Made by a program: the position numbers and the translations under genes
NCBI GenBank assembly: GCA_943704415.1
Contig: CALSCO010002232.1
Span: 1-64,000, forward strand
From: Parvularia atlantis
Taxonomy: Eukaryota; Opisthokonta; Rotosphaerida
Direction of reading: 5' to 3'
Length of the DNA stretch: 64,000 nt
In this document: positions 11,701 to 23,700 of the stretch, piece after piece
Layout: every line of letters begins with the position of its first letter
How positions within the stretch are numbered: position 1 is the stretch's first letter
Notes under the pieces: model-generated
Told to the model about the DNA's origin: nothing
Seen by the model: the letters and a program-made list of their open reading frames with translations, nothing else
Database searches by the model: none

Positions 11701-14700
11701 ACGAGCCGCGCAAGATGGACGATGCACTGAAGAAGGTCAAGGCCGACCTCAACAAGGACAAGGAGAGCCTTGCCGCCGTGCGCAAGGAGCTCGACCAGCT
11801 GCAGAAGCAGACGAGCGACAAGCCCACGGACCCAACGCTGCATAAACAGATCGCCGCGGTGGCGGCGCGCCTCGATGATGTGCTGTCCAAGGTGCGCGCC
11901 ACGCTGACCGTGCGACAGCCGCTCACCTAGCACGCAGACTGTGCAGGACCTGCAACCTCAGCAAAACCAGAACCTGCTCGGCGCGGGCAAGCCGGCCAAC
12001 ACGCGTCGCGACCTCAACGACGACCTGAACGATCTGCGCGAGCAGCGCAACGCGCTCGCTGCCAAGCCGGTGGACGACGTGGTGCGTGCGCTGCTCGGCC
12101 CTGGCTGCGCGCTCGCTCACACGCCCGCCGTCGCACAGAACCGCATGCGCGAGATCGCCGCTAACGCCGCCAACGCCGTCGACGAGCTCCCGCGCGCGCT
12201 CGACGGCATCAAGCTGGCCCAGGACCGCCTCGCGCGCGACCTCACCGACGCGTACCCAGAAGCCGTGCGGTGTGGCGGCCGCCGTGCTTGTGCGCGCTTG
12301 TGCAGTGCTCTCATTCAGTCGACGCAGGCGCGCGGCGAACGACCTGACGCGCGCGACACGCGACGCCGAGGACAAGTCCCCCGGCAAGCTCGACGCCGAC
12401 GCCAAGCGGCCGATCAAGGACAATGCGGACGCGGTGCGCACGAGCGCAAGCTGATGCCATTGCGTATACTCACATGTGCTTGTGGACCGCGCAGCTGTGC
12501 GATCTCGTCGCCAGCGCAATGGGCGACCCGCTCAATCCCGTGCCGCTCAAGCAGATGCGCGACGCGCTGGCCGACCGCCAGAAGGTGTGCCCTGTCGTGT
12601 GCGCATTGGCACGCGCTCACTAACGCGCAAACGCGCTCCAGGACACCGACAGCCGCAAGCCGGCGGCCGCGTCGTCGCGCAGTGCCGACGCGACAGTGAC
12701 GGTGAGAAGCGTACGCGCGCCCCTCGATCGCCCTTGCAGCTCACACACACACGCTTGCACGCGCGTCAGGGCCTCACGCCCGCTCAGGCTGCGATGGCCA
12801 AGGCGGCTGCTGATGCCGCACGCGCTGTGGAGGACGCACATGATGTGCGCCCGCGCCGGTGCTTTGGCGTGCTTGCTCGGCTCAACGTCACGCGCGACCA
12901 GGCCGCCAACAACAAGGACCGGCTAGGCGAGAAGACCGGCGCGGTCAACCCCGCGCTGACCCACGCTGGCAACGCGGCCGACGCGCTGCTGGACGACGAG
13001 AGGCAGCGTATGGCGAGCGACGGGGACGCGCTCAAGAAGGACCTGACCAAGGCACGCACGCGCTGTCGGCAACCCAGCACGCACGGAAGCTGACCATATC
13101 TTGCGCGGCACAACAGCAACAGCAGGCGCTGCAGGGCTTGTCGCAGCAGCTGGACGGGCTGGGCACCGATGCCGACGGCGCCAAAGTCGCCGCGATCCGT
13201 GTGCAGCTCAAGGCCGAACTCGCGCAGACGGCCAACGTGCTCAGGGTTCGGTGGACATCCGCGCGCGTGCACGCCGCCGCGGTCTCTTACGCAGCACCCC
13301 GGCACCGCAGCTCGGCAACAACCCCAACCTGCTCAAGACGACCGAGGCCGCGCGCGCGCGCCAGGCCGTGGCCAAGGAGGCGGGCGTGCTTGAGCACCCG
13401 TCGTCGGAGCTGATGCCCACGAGCGACCTCAAGTGCGCCCACCGACTGAACAACGTTGCGTGACGGTGTCACTCACGGCTCGGCAGGGACCGCGTGGACG
13501 ACGTGCGCGACAAGCTGCGCGACCTTCAGAACGGCGTCGACCAGCGGGCAGCCGAGGCGGCCGCGCTCGCCGACGCCGTGAAGCGCGACCTACGCGCTGC
13601 GCTTGACGACCAGCGCAGTGACCTGCAGGACCTGCGTGTTGACCTGCTCAACGGCGCGGGCCCGACACCGGCCAAGGTGGACGAGATGCACAAAGGCCTC
13701 GACAACGCCGCCGATCTGGTCGGCGTCACCGCCGCGCTCATCCCGCCCGCCGGCACGCGCATGGCCGACCTGGCCGCTGTGCGCGATCGCCTCGACGACG
13801 CACTCGACCGCAAGCGCGACCGCACTCGAGACGGCGGCGCGCACGGAGACGACCGCGGCGGCCACTCGCGCGCGCCGGACGTGAACCGCAGCGCCGACGA
13901 CGCAGCCGCGGCCCTCAACAAGGTCCGTCGCAAGCTGGAGGATCCCGTGCAGCCGGGCAAGGCCGTCGCCGACGACGCCAAGGCCACCAAGAGCCCCGTT
14001 GACGCGCTCGCAGACAAGGCGCGCAAGTACCTGGAGAGCGTGCCCACTGCGACGGCGGCCGCAGCGCAAAAGACCGCCGAGCAGCTGCAGAAGCCGCGCA
14101 ACGAGCTCGACAGCGAGCACGCCAAGGTGCAGACGCTGGCCAAGGCCGCCGAGTCGCCCTCGGCCGATCTGGACGAGCTGCAGCAGGATCTGGCGCGCGA
14201 GGAGGCCGCGGTCAAGCGCGCGCTCGACAAGGCGCTCGACGCGATCGCGCCCGACCAGAACCCGGCCTTGTTCCCTGCGCTCGCTGGCAGCCGCGCCGTG
14301 GTGGCGCTGCAGGACTCGTCTGACAAGCTCTCCAAGAAGGCCGACGAGGCCCCGCCGAGCACGCTCCCTGGCATGAAAGAGCGCGCGCGCGAGCTGGCCG
14401 ACATGATCGACGACGCCGGCGCGCATCTGGACGGCTACAAGGTGCGCGGCACACCGCAGGCTGCGCGGACTCACTCGGGCGTATCAGACCGCGCAGGCTC
14501 AGTTGGCCAAGCGGCGCGCCAACGATGCCGACAAGCTCATGACAGAGCTGCCGAGCGCGCTGACGGCCGCCGTGGCAGACTTGATCAAGTCGGCTGGGCA
14601 GGCGGACCCGGCGCAGCATCCTCAGGTGGCACGGGCGCGCACACAACGCGCGGCGCTGACGGCACGGCTGTGCCCAGGGTGCTCTGCGGGAGCAGATCGA

Positions 14701-17700
14701 CCGCGACCTGCAGCGGGCCGAGCGGCTCGTGGGCGCGGCCGGCAGCCTTGGCAAGGACAACCCGCTGGACGACGACGGCGAGCTCGGGGCTATCCGTCGC
14801 GCGATGCAGGTGTGACGTGAGTACAGAGCGTGTGCCGGACGGCTGACCGTCGGCCGCCCGGCCGGTGCAGGGCGCCTCGAACCCGCGTGACCAACCGGCC
14901 TTGGCACAGAACAAGCTTGTGCAGCTCGAGCGCTCTGCGCCCAACAAGCCGTTCTCGGATGTGCAGCGAGAACTGGCCGCGGCCGTCGACGACACGAGTA
15001 CGCGTTCGTCGTGCGCAGCAAGCGCGGCTCACGCGTGCGTGCGGCGGCGGCAGAGCGTGGCCTGCGCGACGCCAGCGCCACTCTAGCTGACCCGGACAAG
15101 CCGCGTGGCGATTTGCGGCGCTCGGTCGACTTTGTGCAGGACCCGATGGGCCGCGTAGGCGACAAGGTGAGTCGTGCCGACGTGCACAGCCGGCCCCGCT
15201 CAAGTGCCACTCGCAGGGCAGGGCCGTGATCGCGCAGGAGAAGACGCAGATGCAGGACGCCGCGAAACAGGCTAAGGACAAGGCGACGGCCAAGCGCGAC
15301 GAGCTGGCGCGCGTGCAGAACGACGTGAAGAAGCTGCAGGACGAGCTGAGCAAGGCCAAGCCTGACGCGCCAAACCCTGCGCTTGCCGACTGCCTCCGCG
15401 CGAGCCAGGAGCTGGCGCGCAAGCTGGCCGGTACGCGCCCGGCGATGGATGACTGCAATGACAATGTGCCCATCCATGCGCGCACAGACCAAGCCCTGGA
15501 CGACCTGCGCAAGGACCGCCAGCCCAACGTGCTCGGCAGCGACGCGGCCAAGCAGCTGCGCGACGAGCTGCTGGCGACCTCGAACGCCGCCGCCAAGGCA
15601 CCCGCGGCAAACGAGCGCGCCAAGGTCGCGCCAGTGCGCAGCGCCATGCCTGTCGCTGCTGACGCCACGCGACGGTGCACAGGACGTCGCCGACAAGGCC
15701 GGCGAGCTCCAGCAGCAGCTGGCCAAGGTCGATGGCCTGCTCAAGGCGTACCCCGAGAAGCAGGACGTATTTGTGGCCGAGCAGGCCAAGGCGGCGGACG
15801 AGGTCGCGCGCGACCTGCCGACGGCGCTCGGGTGCGCTTGTGGCCTCGTCGCATGCAAGCGCTGCTGACGCTCTCTCGGTGGCCGCTCTTGCAGCAAGGC
15901 GCGCGATGACCTGGCCAAGAATGTCGACGGCGCGCTCGGCGGCAGGCCCGACGACCTGCACGGCGCTGTTAACCGCTCGCAGGCGCTGGCGGACGCCGCG
16001 GCGCTACTTTTGCCGACCAAGGACGCACAGGTGCGTGATGCCAGCGCCCGGCCAAGTGACCGACAGCGCGCCCGCCAGCACCCGGACTTTACGGCTGTGC
16101 GCCGTGCACTGGCCGACCCCGCCCCGCTCGGCCGTGTCCCGAGCGTTCCCGGGGCGCGGCGCAAGTCAAGTGCCCAGCAACGGAGCCAGTGCGCGGCCGG
16201 TGCCACTGCTGCAGTCGTGCACGTGCTGATGGCAGCGCACACGCCAGGCCTCGCGGCTCGGACGGCAACACGGCGGCCGCCAAGGGGCTGCAGTCGCCTG
16301 CGGCGCAGGAGCTGCAACGCAGCCTCGAAGCCGCGCAGAAGGGCGTTGGGGACGCGAATCAGGCGCTCGGGAGCGACAAGCCGCTGCCCGACCTAGCCGC
16401 TGCTGTCAGCGTGCGTGATTTGCTGCTGCGGGCGTGTCGGGGCTGAGGGTATGGCATGCGCAGGCACCGATGCAGCGCGTGGCCACCGCGGTCGAAGATG
16501 CGCTGCGCAAGGAGCCGCAGAACCTCGCCGACCACGCCAAGACCGGCAAGGACGCGCTCGAGGAGCGCCAGAAGGAGCTGCGTGAGCTCGGCGCACGGCT
16601 GGACAACCTGCCGACGCAGTCGCCCGACAAGGTGCGCTACCTGTGCACCGTACGGTTGTGCTGAAGCTTGCGCGTTCAGGCTGCCGAGGCACTGGGCGCA
16701 GCTGACAAGGACTTCAAGACCACGGTCAAGAAGGCCCTGGACGACGTCAGCAAGGTCAAGGACCCGAACCTGTTTGGCACGCCCGCGGCCGACCAGCTTC
16801 GTGCGGCGCTCGAGGGCAAGGCGCAGTCTAAGACGGTCACGCCCCACGCCAACAAACCGCTGGACAAGAGCAAACACGAGGCCGCCGACCTTCGGCGCGA
16901 GGTGCGCGACGCGCAAGAGAAGCTGCGTGACTTTAGCAAGGGCCTGGACGACACGGCCGGGCGGCTGGGCGAGGAGGCCAAAGAACTTGAGAAGGAGCTC
17001 CCGCAACTGCTGCGCGACGCCGGCGCGAACGTCGTTAAGGGCGGCGCGAGCAAGGGCAAGCCCGACGCCGACGGCGACAAACGGTGCGAACGCCCACCGC
17101 GCAGGAGACCGTTTGGCCTGAGGGCAACGCACAGGCTGCCGAACGCGCTCGGGAGGGCTAGCAACGCGCTGCGCGTGGCCGAGGGCCTGCTGCCGAACGA
17201 AAAGGGCCCACGCGCCCCGCTGGACGAGGCTGCCAAGCGCCTGAACGACGCCAAGGCCCAGCCAGAGGTGCGCGCGTGTCAGCGCGCGCGCGGTGGGCTG
17301 TGACGCGGCGTGGCAGGGCCTGTCGTCGGACCCCAACAGCGCCTTCAACCAGCTCGACCGCGCGATGAAGCAGCGCGGGCTCAAGCCGTCGCCGGCACAG
17401 ATGCAGCACGCGGCCGACGTCGACCGTGCCAGTGCGTGTACGCGCGCGCAGCCTCGTGCGCCACTGACGGGTGCGGAGCACTCCAGATGACGCGCTGGCC
17501 AACTTGGCCAAGGCCGTCGAGCGCGGCAGCCCCGACGACGTCGCCGCGGCCGGCAAGGCGCTGTCCAACGCGCTGTCACGGTACGCGTGCGGCGCAGCTT
17601 CCCGTGCGCGTGTGACGGCTTATCTCCTGCTCGCGCACTCGCTTTCGCTCGCCAGCCTGCCTGACTCGACCGCTGCTGCGCTGCGCGACCAGCCCGCCGC

Positions 17701-20700
17701 ACTCAAGAAGGGCTGGGAGCGGCTGAAAAAGAAGACGGACGACGCACAGGCCGAGCTTGACAAGCTCGCCGCGATCCTGGACCAGATCCGCCGCAACCGC
17801 GAGAACCGGTGCGCGCGTCGTCGCGCAGCCGCTGACACGTGTCGCTGACAGCAACGCGCCCTCAGCAACGACCCGGAGGCGCAAGCCCTGGAGCAGGTCT
17901 TCCGCAAAAAGTTCAAGGAGGTGGCTGGGTATGCGACGCGCAGCAGGCTGCGCGTGCGCCACGGTCCTGACGCTACACGCGCCCGCAGCGGGCTCAAGGA
18001 CGACCTGAACGCGAGCCGCGAGCCGTCGTTCCTGAGCGACCTCAAGTCGAGCAAGCTCAAGGACTTTTTGAGCCACGTGCGCGGTTGCAGCCGGGGCTGG
18101 GACGTCGCCTCACGCGCGCGCACGCACGTGTCACGCAGGGACCGCGCTGGATGAGCGATCGCGCGGCCGGGGTGGGCAAGCCGGAGACGCTCGAGGCGCA
18201 GGCCAAGGTGCTGGAGCAGACGCGCAAGGAGCTGCGCGACTTCAAGGTGCGTGCTCGACACCGTGCGCTTGTGCCTCATACCCGCGCGACGCCGCAGGAC
18301 GGCCTCGACGGCAAGCTGGCCGAGAACGAGAAGGTCGCTCAGCAGCTCGGCAAGCAGCTGCCCGAGGCGCTCAGGTGCGCACTCGCCGGAGCTGGCATGC
18401 GTTGCCTGCGCTGACACGGCCGCGGTGCGCCAGCAATGCCAACGACGAGCTCGCGATCGCCGTGGCCGAGGCTGCGGCCAAGCCGGGCGACCCAGATGCG
18501 CAGCGGCGGCTCGAGAATGCGCTGGCCAAGACGGCCGACCTGCTCGCGGCGGCGGGCGACAGTCTGCCCAACACGAGCGCCGTGCCGCGTGGGTTGGACG
18601 ATATTCAGGGTGCGTTGCCGGCGAAAGCCGTCTGGTGATGCTCACGAGCGCGCGGCAGGCGCCGTGTTGGCGTCCGAGAAGCCCGCGCGCCGGCCCGAGT
18701 TTGTCGGGGCGGGCTACCGGCTGCGCAACGCCGCGCCGGCCTCTGAACGGCTGGCCGACTGCACGCGCGAGACCGGCCAGGCGCCATCGCGCGCGCTGCA
18801 GGTGCGCGTGCAAGTGCGTGCCGCTGGCACCGATCTCAGCGCTCTCGCAGGATCTGGCCAAGAAGACGGACAACGCCAACAAAGCGGTCGAGGACGTGTT
18901 CTCGGCCATGTCGATGGGAGGCCTTGCAAAGGCGGTCAACCAGGTGCGATCGCGCTATTTGCGGCGCGGGTCGCCGACACCGTCGTCTGCGGCGGCCGCG
19001 TAGGCGTCGCCCGCGATCGTGGCCGTGGCCGAGGCCGTGGGCAAGGCGCTGGATGGGCACGCCGGCGAGCTCAAGGGCATCGCCGACGAGACGGCGCGTG
19101 AGCTGAAGCGGGTGGCGTGCGGTGCGACCGCGCTGCAGAGCGCGTTGGGGCTCACGTCGTCCGCAGGAGGACGAGGCGCTCGCCAAGCTCGAGGCCGAGC
19201 TGGAGCAGCTCAAGAAGGACGCCGCGGCCAACTCGGGCGCTACGGGCGAGCCGGACACGCGCGACGTCGCTCGGCTGGACAGGCTGCGCGACGGTGCGCG
19301 GGGCGCTGCCGCCGGCGCGCGCTCAAGCACTGCGCCCGCAGACCTCCTCGGCGCGACTGACCGCGCGGGCCGGAGCGTGTCGATGGAAAAGTCGCCGTTC
19401 CTCTTTGGCGGCTCGAAGGGCGATCAGCTGCGCGGCCAGGTGCGTGTGTGCGTTGCGGATGAGTGCGCGGCGCTGACGATGGACGGTTGCGCAGCTCAAC
19501 AAGGTCGCGGGCGCGACTGAGAACCGCAAGGGCGTGGCGATTGAGACGCCGATGGAGATGGACAAGGTGCGCGCGCGTGTGCAATGCTCCTGTCATGCGG
19601 CAACTAATGCGCGTGCGGGGGCACGCCGAGCGCAGGAGATCAAGCAGCTGGCCGAGCAGGCGCACACCGCGCGGCAGGCTCTGACTGAGTTCTCGCGCGG
19701 GCTGCCGGAGGCGGCGGCGCGCAACGAGGCGGTCGTGCGCAAGCTGGCTGGCGCGATGCCCGCCGTGGGCAGGTGCGTGCGTGCGGCAGTAGACCGCACG
19801 GTGAGGCTCACGACGTGCACGTGGCCGGGCGGAGCAGCAAGGTCAATAACAACTTTATTGTCGCGGCGTCGGACGTGGTCACCAAGGGCCCCGAAGACGG
19901 GCGCGACGAGCGGCTGATGAACCAGCTGGGCAACGTCGCCGCGCTGATCGAGACCGCTGACTGGCTCCTGCCGCCCGACAACACGGCCGACGTGGAGCAG
20001 ATGCAGAAGCAACTTCGCCAGCTTGTGCGCCTCGTGCCGCCCGTCTTCGTGCGCCTCGGGCTAAAAACGCGCGCGTAGGTCGGCGACGCCTTAGCGCCTG
20101 TGCAGGACAAGACGGCCGAGGAGCGCCTCGCCGAGCTCGCGAAGCGCGAGGGTATCAAGCCGTCCGAAGAGCAGGTCAAGCTGGCGGACGCGGTCGACCG
20201 CTCGGCTGTGGCGCTGGCAGCCGTCGCTGACATGGCCAACACGGACGCGGACGGTGCAACGACCGCGGCCGCGCTGCAGGAGGTGCGCGCGTGCGGGGCC
20301 GTGGCGCTGACGGACCGGCTCACGCGCCCGCATCGAGGCCATCGAGCGCGCCCTGCCTGCCGTGAACGACATGGCCGACGCCGTTGGTGCCCTCCTCGCC
20401 AATGAGCCGACTCGCCTGCGCAAGGCCGCGGACAAGGCGCAGGTGCGTGGCGGGCTGCCTCGTCCGCGCGCTCTTGATGCCCAGCGACACGCAGCGCAAC
20501 ATCAAGAAGGGCGAGGTCGAGATCGCCAAGCTCGCGGCCGAGACCAAGCCGCTGGCGACGCGCAAGCTGCCGATGGGCAAGGGCGAGGAGGCCGCGCTGG
20601 TTGATCTGAAGGACCGGTTCCGGAAGTTTGCAGCGGTGGTGCAGAAGGTGCGCGCGCGATGGCGGCCCGGGTGCTCGCCGCCAACGCTTGCGTGTCACAG

Positions 20701-23700
20701 GACGTGTCCCCGCGCGGCGAGAGCTTCTTTGACAGCGTCAAGTCGGAGCGGCTGCGGCGGTTCCTGCAGAGCGTGCAGGACGTGACCAACCCGGCGAGCA
20801 AGGTCGACCCAATGCAGCAGGCAAAGGAGCTCGACCGCGCCGTGGAGGAGACGCGTGCCCAGCTGGACAAGTATCGCGCAAGCCTGCCTGCCGAGACGGA
20901 GACGGCGCAGCAGGCCGCGCGCGAGATGGCGCGGCAGATGCCCAAGGCGATCCGCGAGGCGGCGGCCAACATGACGCTGGCGGCCAAGGACGTGGCCGAG
21001 CACGGCAAGGGCAACGGGCGCGGATCCAAGCTGCAGAGCGCGATCAACCGCGTCAACGCGCTCATGGACACGGCGTCGGGCGCGCTGCCCTCGGCCCGGT
21101 CTCCCGCGACGCTGAGCGACATGCAAAAGGTGACGAGCGTCGGCTCGCCGTGGCTCGGCGACAAGTTTGCGCGGGCCAAGGGGTCGCCCTCGGCAACTCG
21201 CCGGCTAGAGTCGTTCTCGCAGGCGTCGAACGAGCCTGTGCTGGACGTGCACCGGCGCGTGGCCGACTCGGTCGACCGAGCGAGTGCGTGGACGGGCGCT
21301 CGACAACGGCGACGCTGACCTGCAAACGCGCGCTTGTATGCGCGCAGACGCGGCGATGAAGGACCTCGATCTCGCGCTCAAGGACGAAGTGCTGGGCGAC
21401 GGCATGTCGAACGCACTGGCGATGGCCGAGCCTGCGATCAGCGACCTGGCCAAGAACGTGACCGAGGTGCTGCAGCGCGACAGCGGTGTGGACGGGCAGT
21501 GCTGACTGCGGTGTGCAGGTGCTGCAGCGCGAGGCCGACAAGATGATTGAGGACGCCAAGGCGAGCGACGCGGACCTGGCGGAGGCGACGCGCGTGCTGG
21601 GCCAGCTGGCCAAGACGATCGAGGCGCTCAAGGGCAAGACGTGCGCGTTTGGTTGCGCGCTTGGCGGGCCGCTCACTGCGGCGCAGGCGCGGCAACTCGA
21701 GCGCGATGGCGGCCGACGACAAGAAGGCGCTGACCCAGGCGCAGGCAGAGTTCCGCGCCACCGCCGAGAGTGCGCCGTCAACGCTGCGCCGCCGCGATGG
21801 TGCTTATTGGCGCGTGGTCGCAGAGGTGCTGGAGGCGATGGACGCACAGAAAAACCCCAATATCTTTGACGACCTGGCCTCAGACCGCCTGCGCAACTTT
21901 GTCCAGGCGCGGCTCGGTGAGTGCGCGCTCTCGGTGAGAGGGGACGCGGCACTCACGCGCACGGGATGCCACCAGAGGAGCAGGACAAGGGCGCGGGGTC
22001 CAAGGACCCGGCCTCGCAGCTGGACGACCTGCTCGCGGCCGTGAACGGGACCAGGGACCGCACGGACGAGTACCGCGATGAACTGCGCTCCAACACGGCC
22101 GACCTGTCGCAGGCCGCGCGCGAGCTGGCTGTTGAGCTGCCGCGCGCCGTGCGCAACGCCAACACGCGACTGGTCAAGGCGACGCGGGGCGTGATCGCCG
22201 GTGCGGCGCGCGTGTGTGCTGCGCTGCGCTGACTGACAGTGCCGCGCAGAGGGCCCCTCCGCGCAGCTCAAGGACCGATTGACAAAGGCAGGCTGCCCGT
22301 GCAGGCGGACGCGTGATCTGATTCGCTGGGTGGGAGTGCGCAGAACCGCGACATCATGAAGGACCTCGTTGTGGCCGCGGAGGGCCTGCTTCCGTCAAGC
22401 AACAACCGCACCGACATCCGCAAGGTGCTGCACAATCTGCGCAAGGACAACCAGCCGTCGATGCACAACGTGAGCGGCGCGTGGCATGGGCGCAGGTGCG
22501 CGACTGACGTTCCTCTCGCTCGCGCGCCCGCAGGACGGCATTGGTGTGCAGCATCTGTACAAGTACGGCAAGGAGCACGGTCTGGTGGTGCTCAAGCACG
22601 ACATCGACTTGGCCGAGGCGACAGACGTGATTGGTGCGCCTGCGTGCGCGCGACAGGAACGATGTGCAGGCTCAGCTGGCGGCGCACGGCGCAGTGGGTA
22701 TCGTGGACGAGGTCGCGCTCGTGGTCGGGCCGGACGGTCACATCAGCGGACTCAAGAGCGTGCTGGAGGCGCTGACGCCGGCGGTGCACACGCTGACCAA
22801 GTGCGCGCGATGTGGTGTGCCGGCGCACCTAAACGGCGTGCGGGCGATGCGATGCGTCGCAGGTGTGTCCCGCTGTCTCTCCAGCACAAGAGCGAGCAGA
22901 CGCGGTTGCACGCGCAGTCCTCCAAAAAGCAGATTCGCCAGGGTGCGCGGCGCTGTCTGGCGCACGGTACCTGCTCACGCTCCCAACGCGCGGCAGCTGT
23001 TGACGACCTGAACGCGGCGGCGGGCAACCCGGCGGCGTGGAGCGCACAGGCGCGCAAACTGCTGGCCCATCTGCGGTGCGGCGCGCTGTCGGCACGCGGG
23101 GCCGTGCATTGAGCGCGCGCGTTGCAGCAACTCGACGCTGTCCGACATCCACGAGGGCCTGACCATTGCGGCGCTCGCGGCGCAGCTCGAGCGCGGCTTG
23201 AGCCACCCGGCCGCGATCGCCGAGGTCAATCGGGTGCGCTGCCTGCCATACGCTCGCGGCGCCCCCTGGCGTGCTGAGGACGCGTGCGCGCAGGCCGTCG
23301 ACGACATGGCGCGCTACTGCGAGGTGGAGCTGGACGGCGCGGCGCAGATGGTCGACACGCTGGCCAGGGAGATAACGGCCGGTGAGCACGGCACGGCACG
23401 GCAGCGCCGCCTACATCGGCTGACGGTGTGGCCGCTGGTGGCAGACATGCCGCCGTCGCTGCGCAACGCGCACACCAACGTGCTGGACGTCGCGGCCGAG
23501 GTGCTCCGCAGCGGCATCAACCCGGACCGGCGCGACCGTCTGTTGGCGGCGTGCGATCAAGTGCGTGCGGCCCCGTACGTGAGCCGCGACTGAATCGTGC
23601 AACGTCAGCTCGCAATCCTGGCCACCGCAGCCGGCCGCATCCCGACCAGCAGCATCATGCAGACGGACGTGGTCATGCAAGAGTCATCGACGGTGCAGAT

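Noticed and set aside
14212-16317. A 701-codon minus-strand open frame
   Set aside because: Antisense to the rod gene, no recognisable motif, and it runs across many good plus-strand splice sites.
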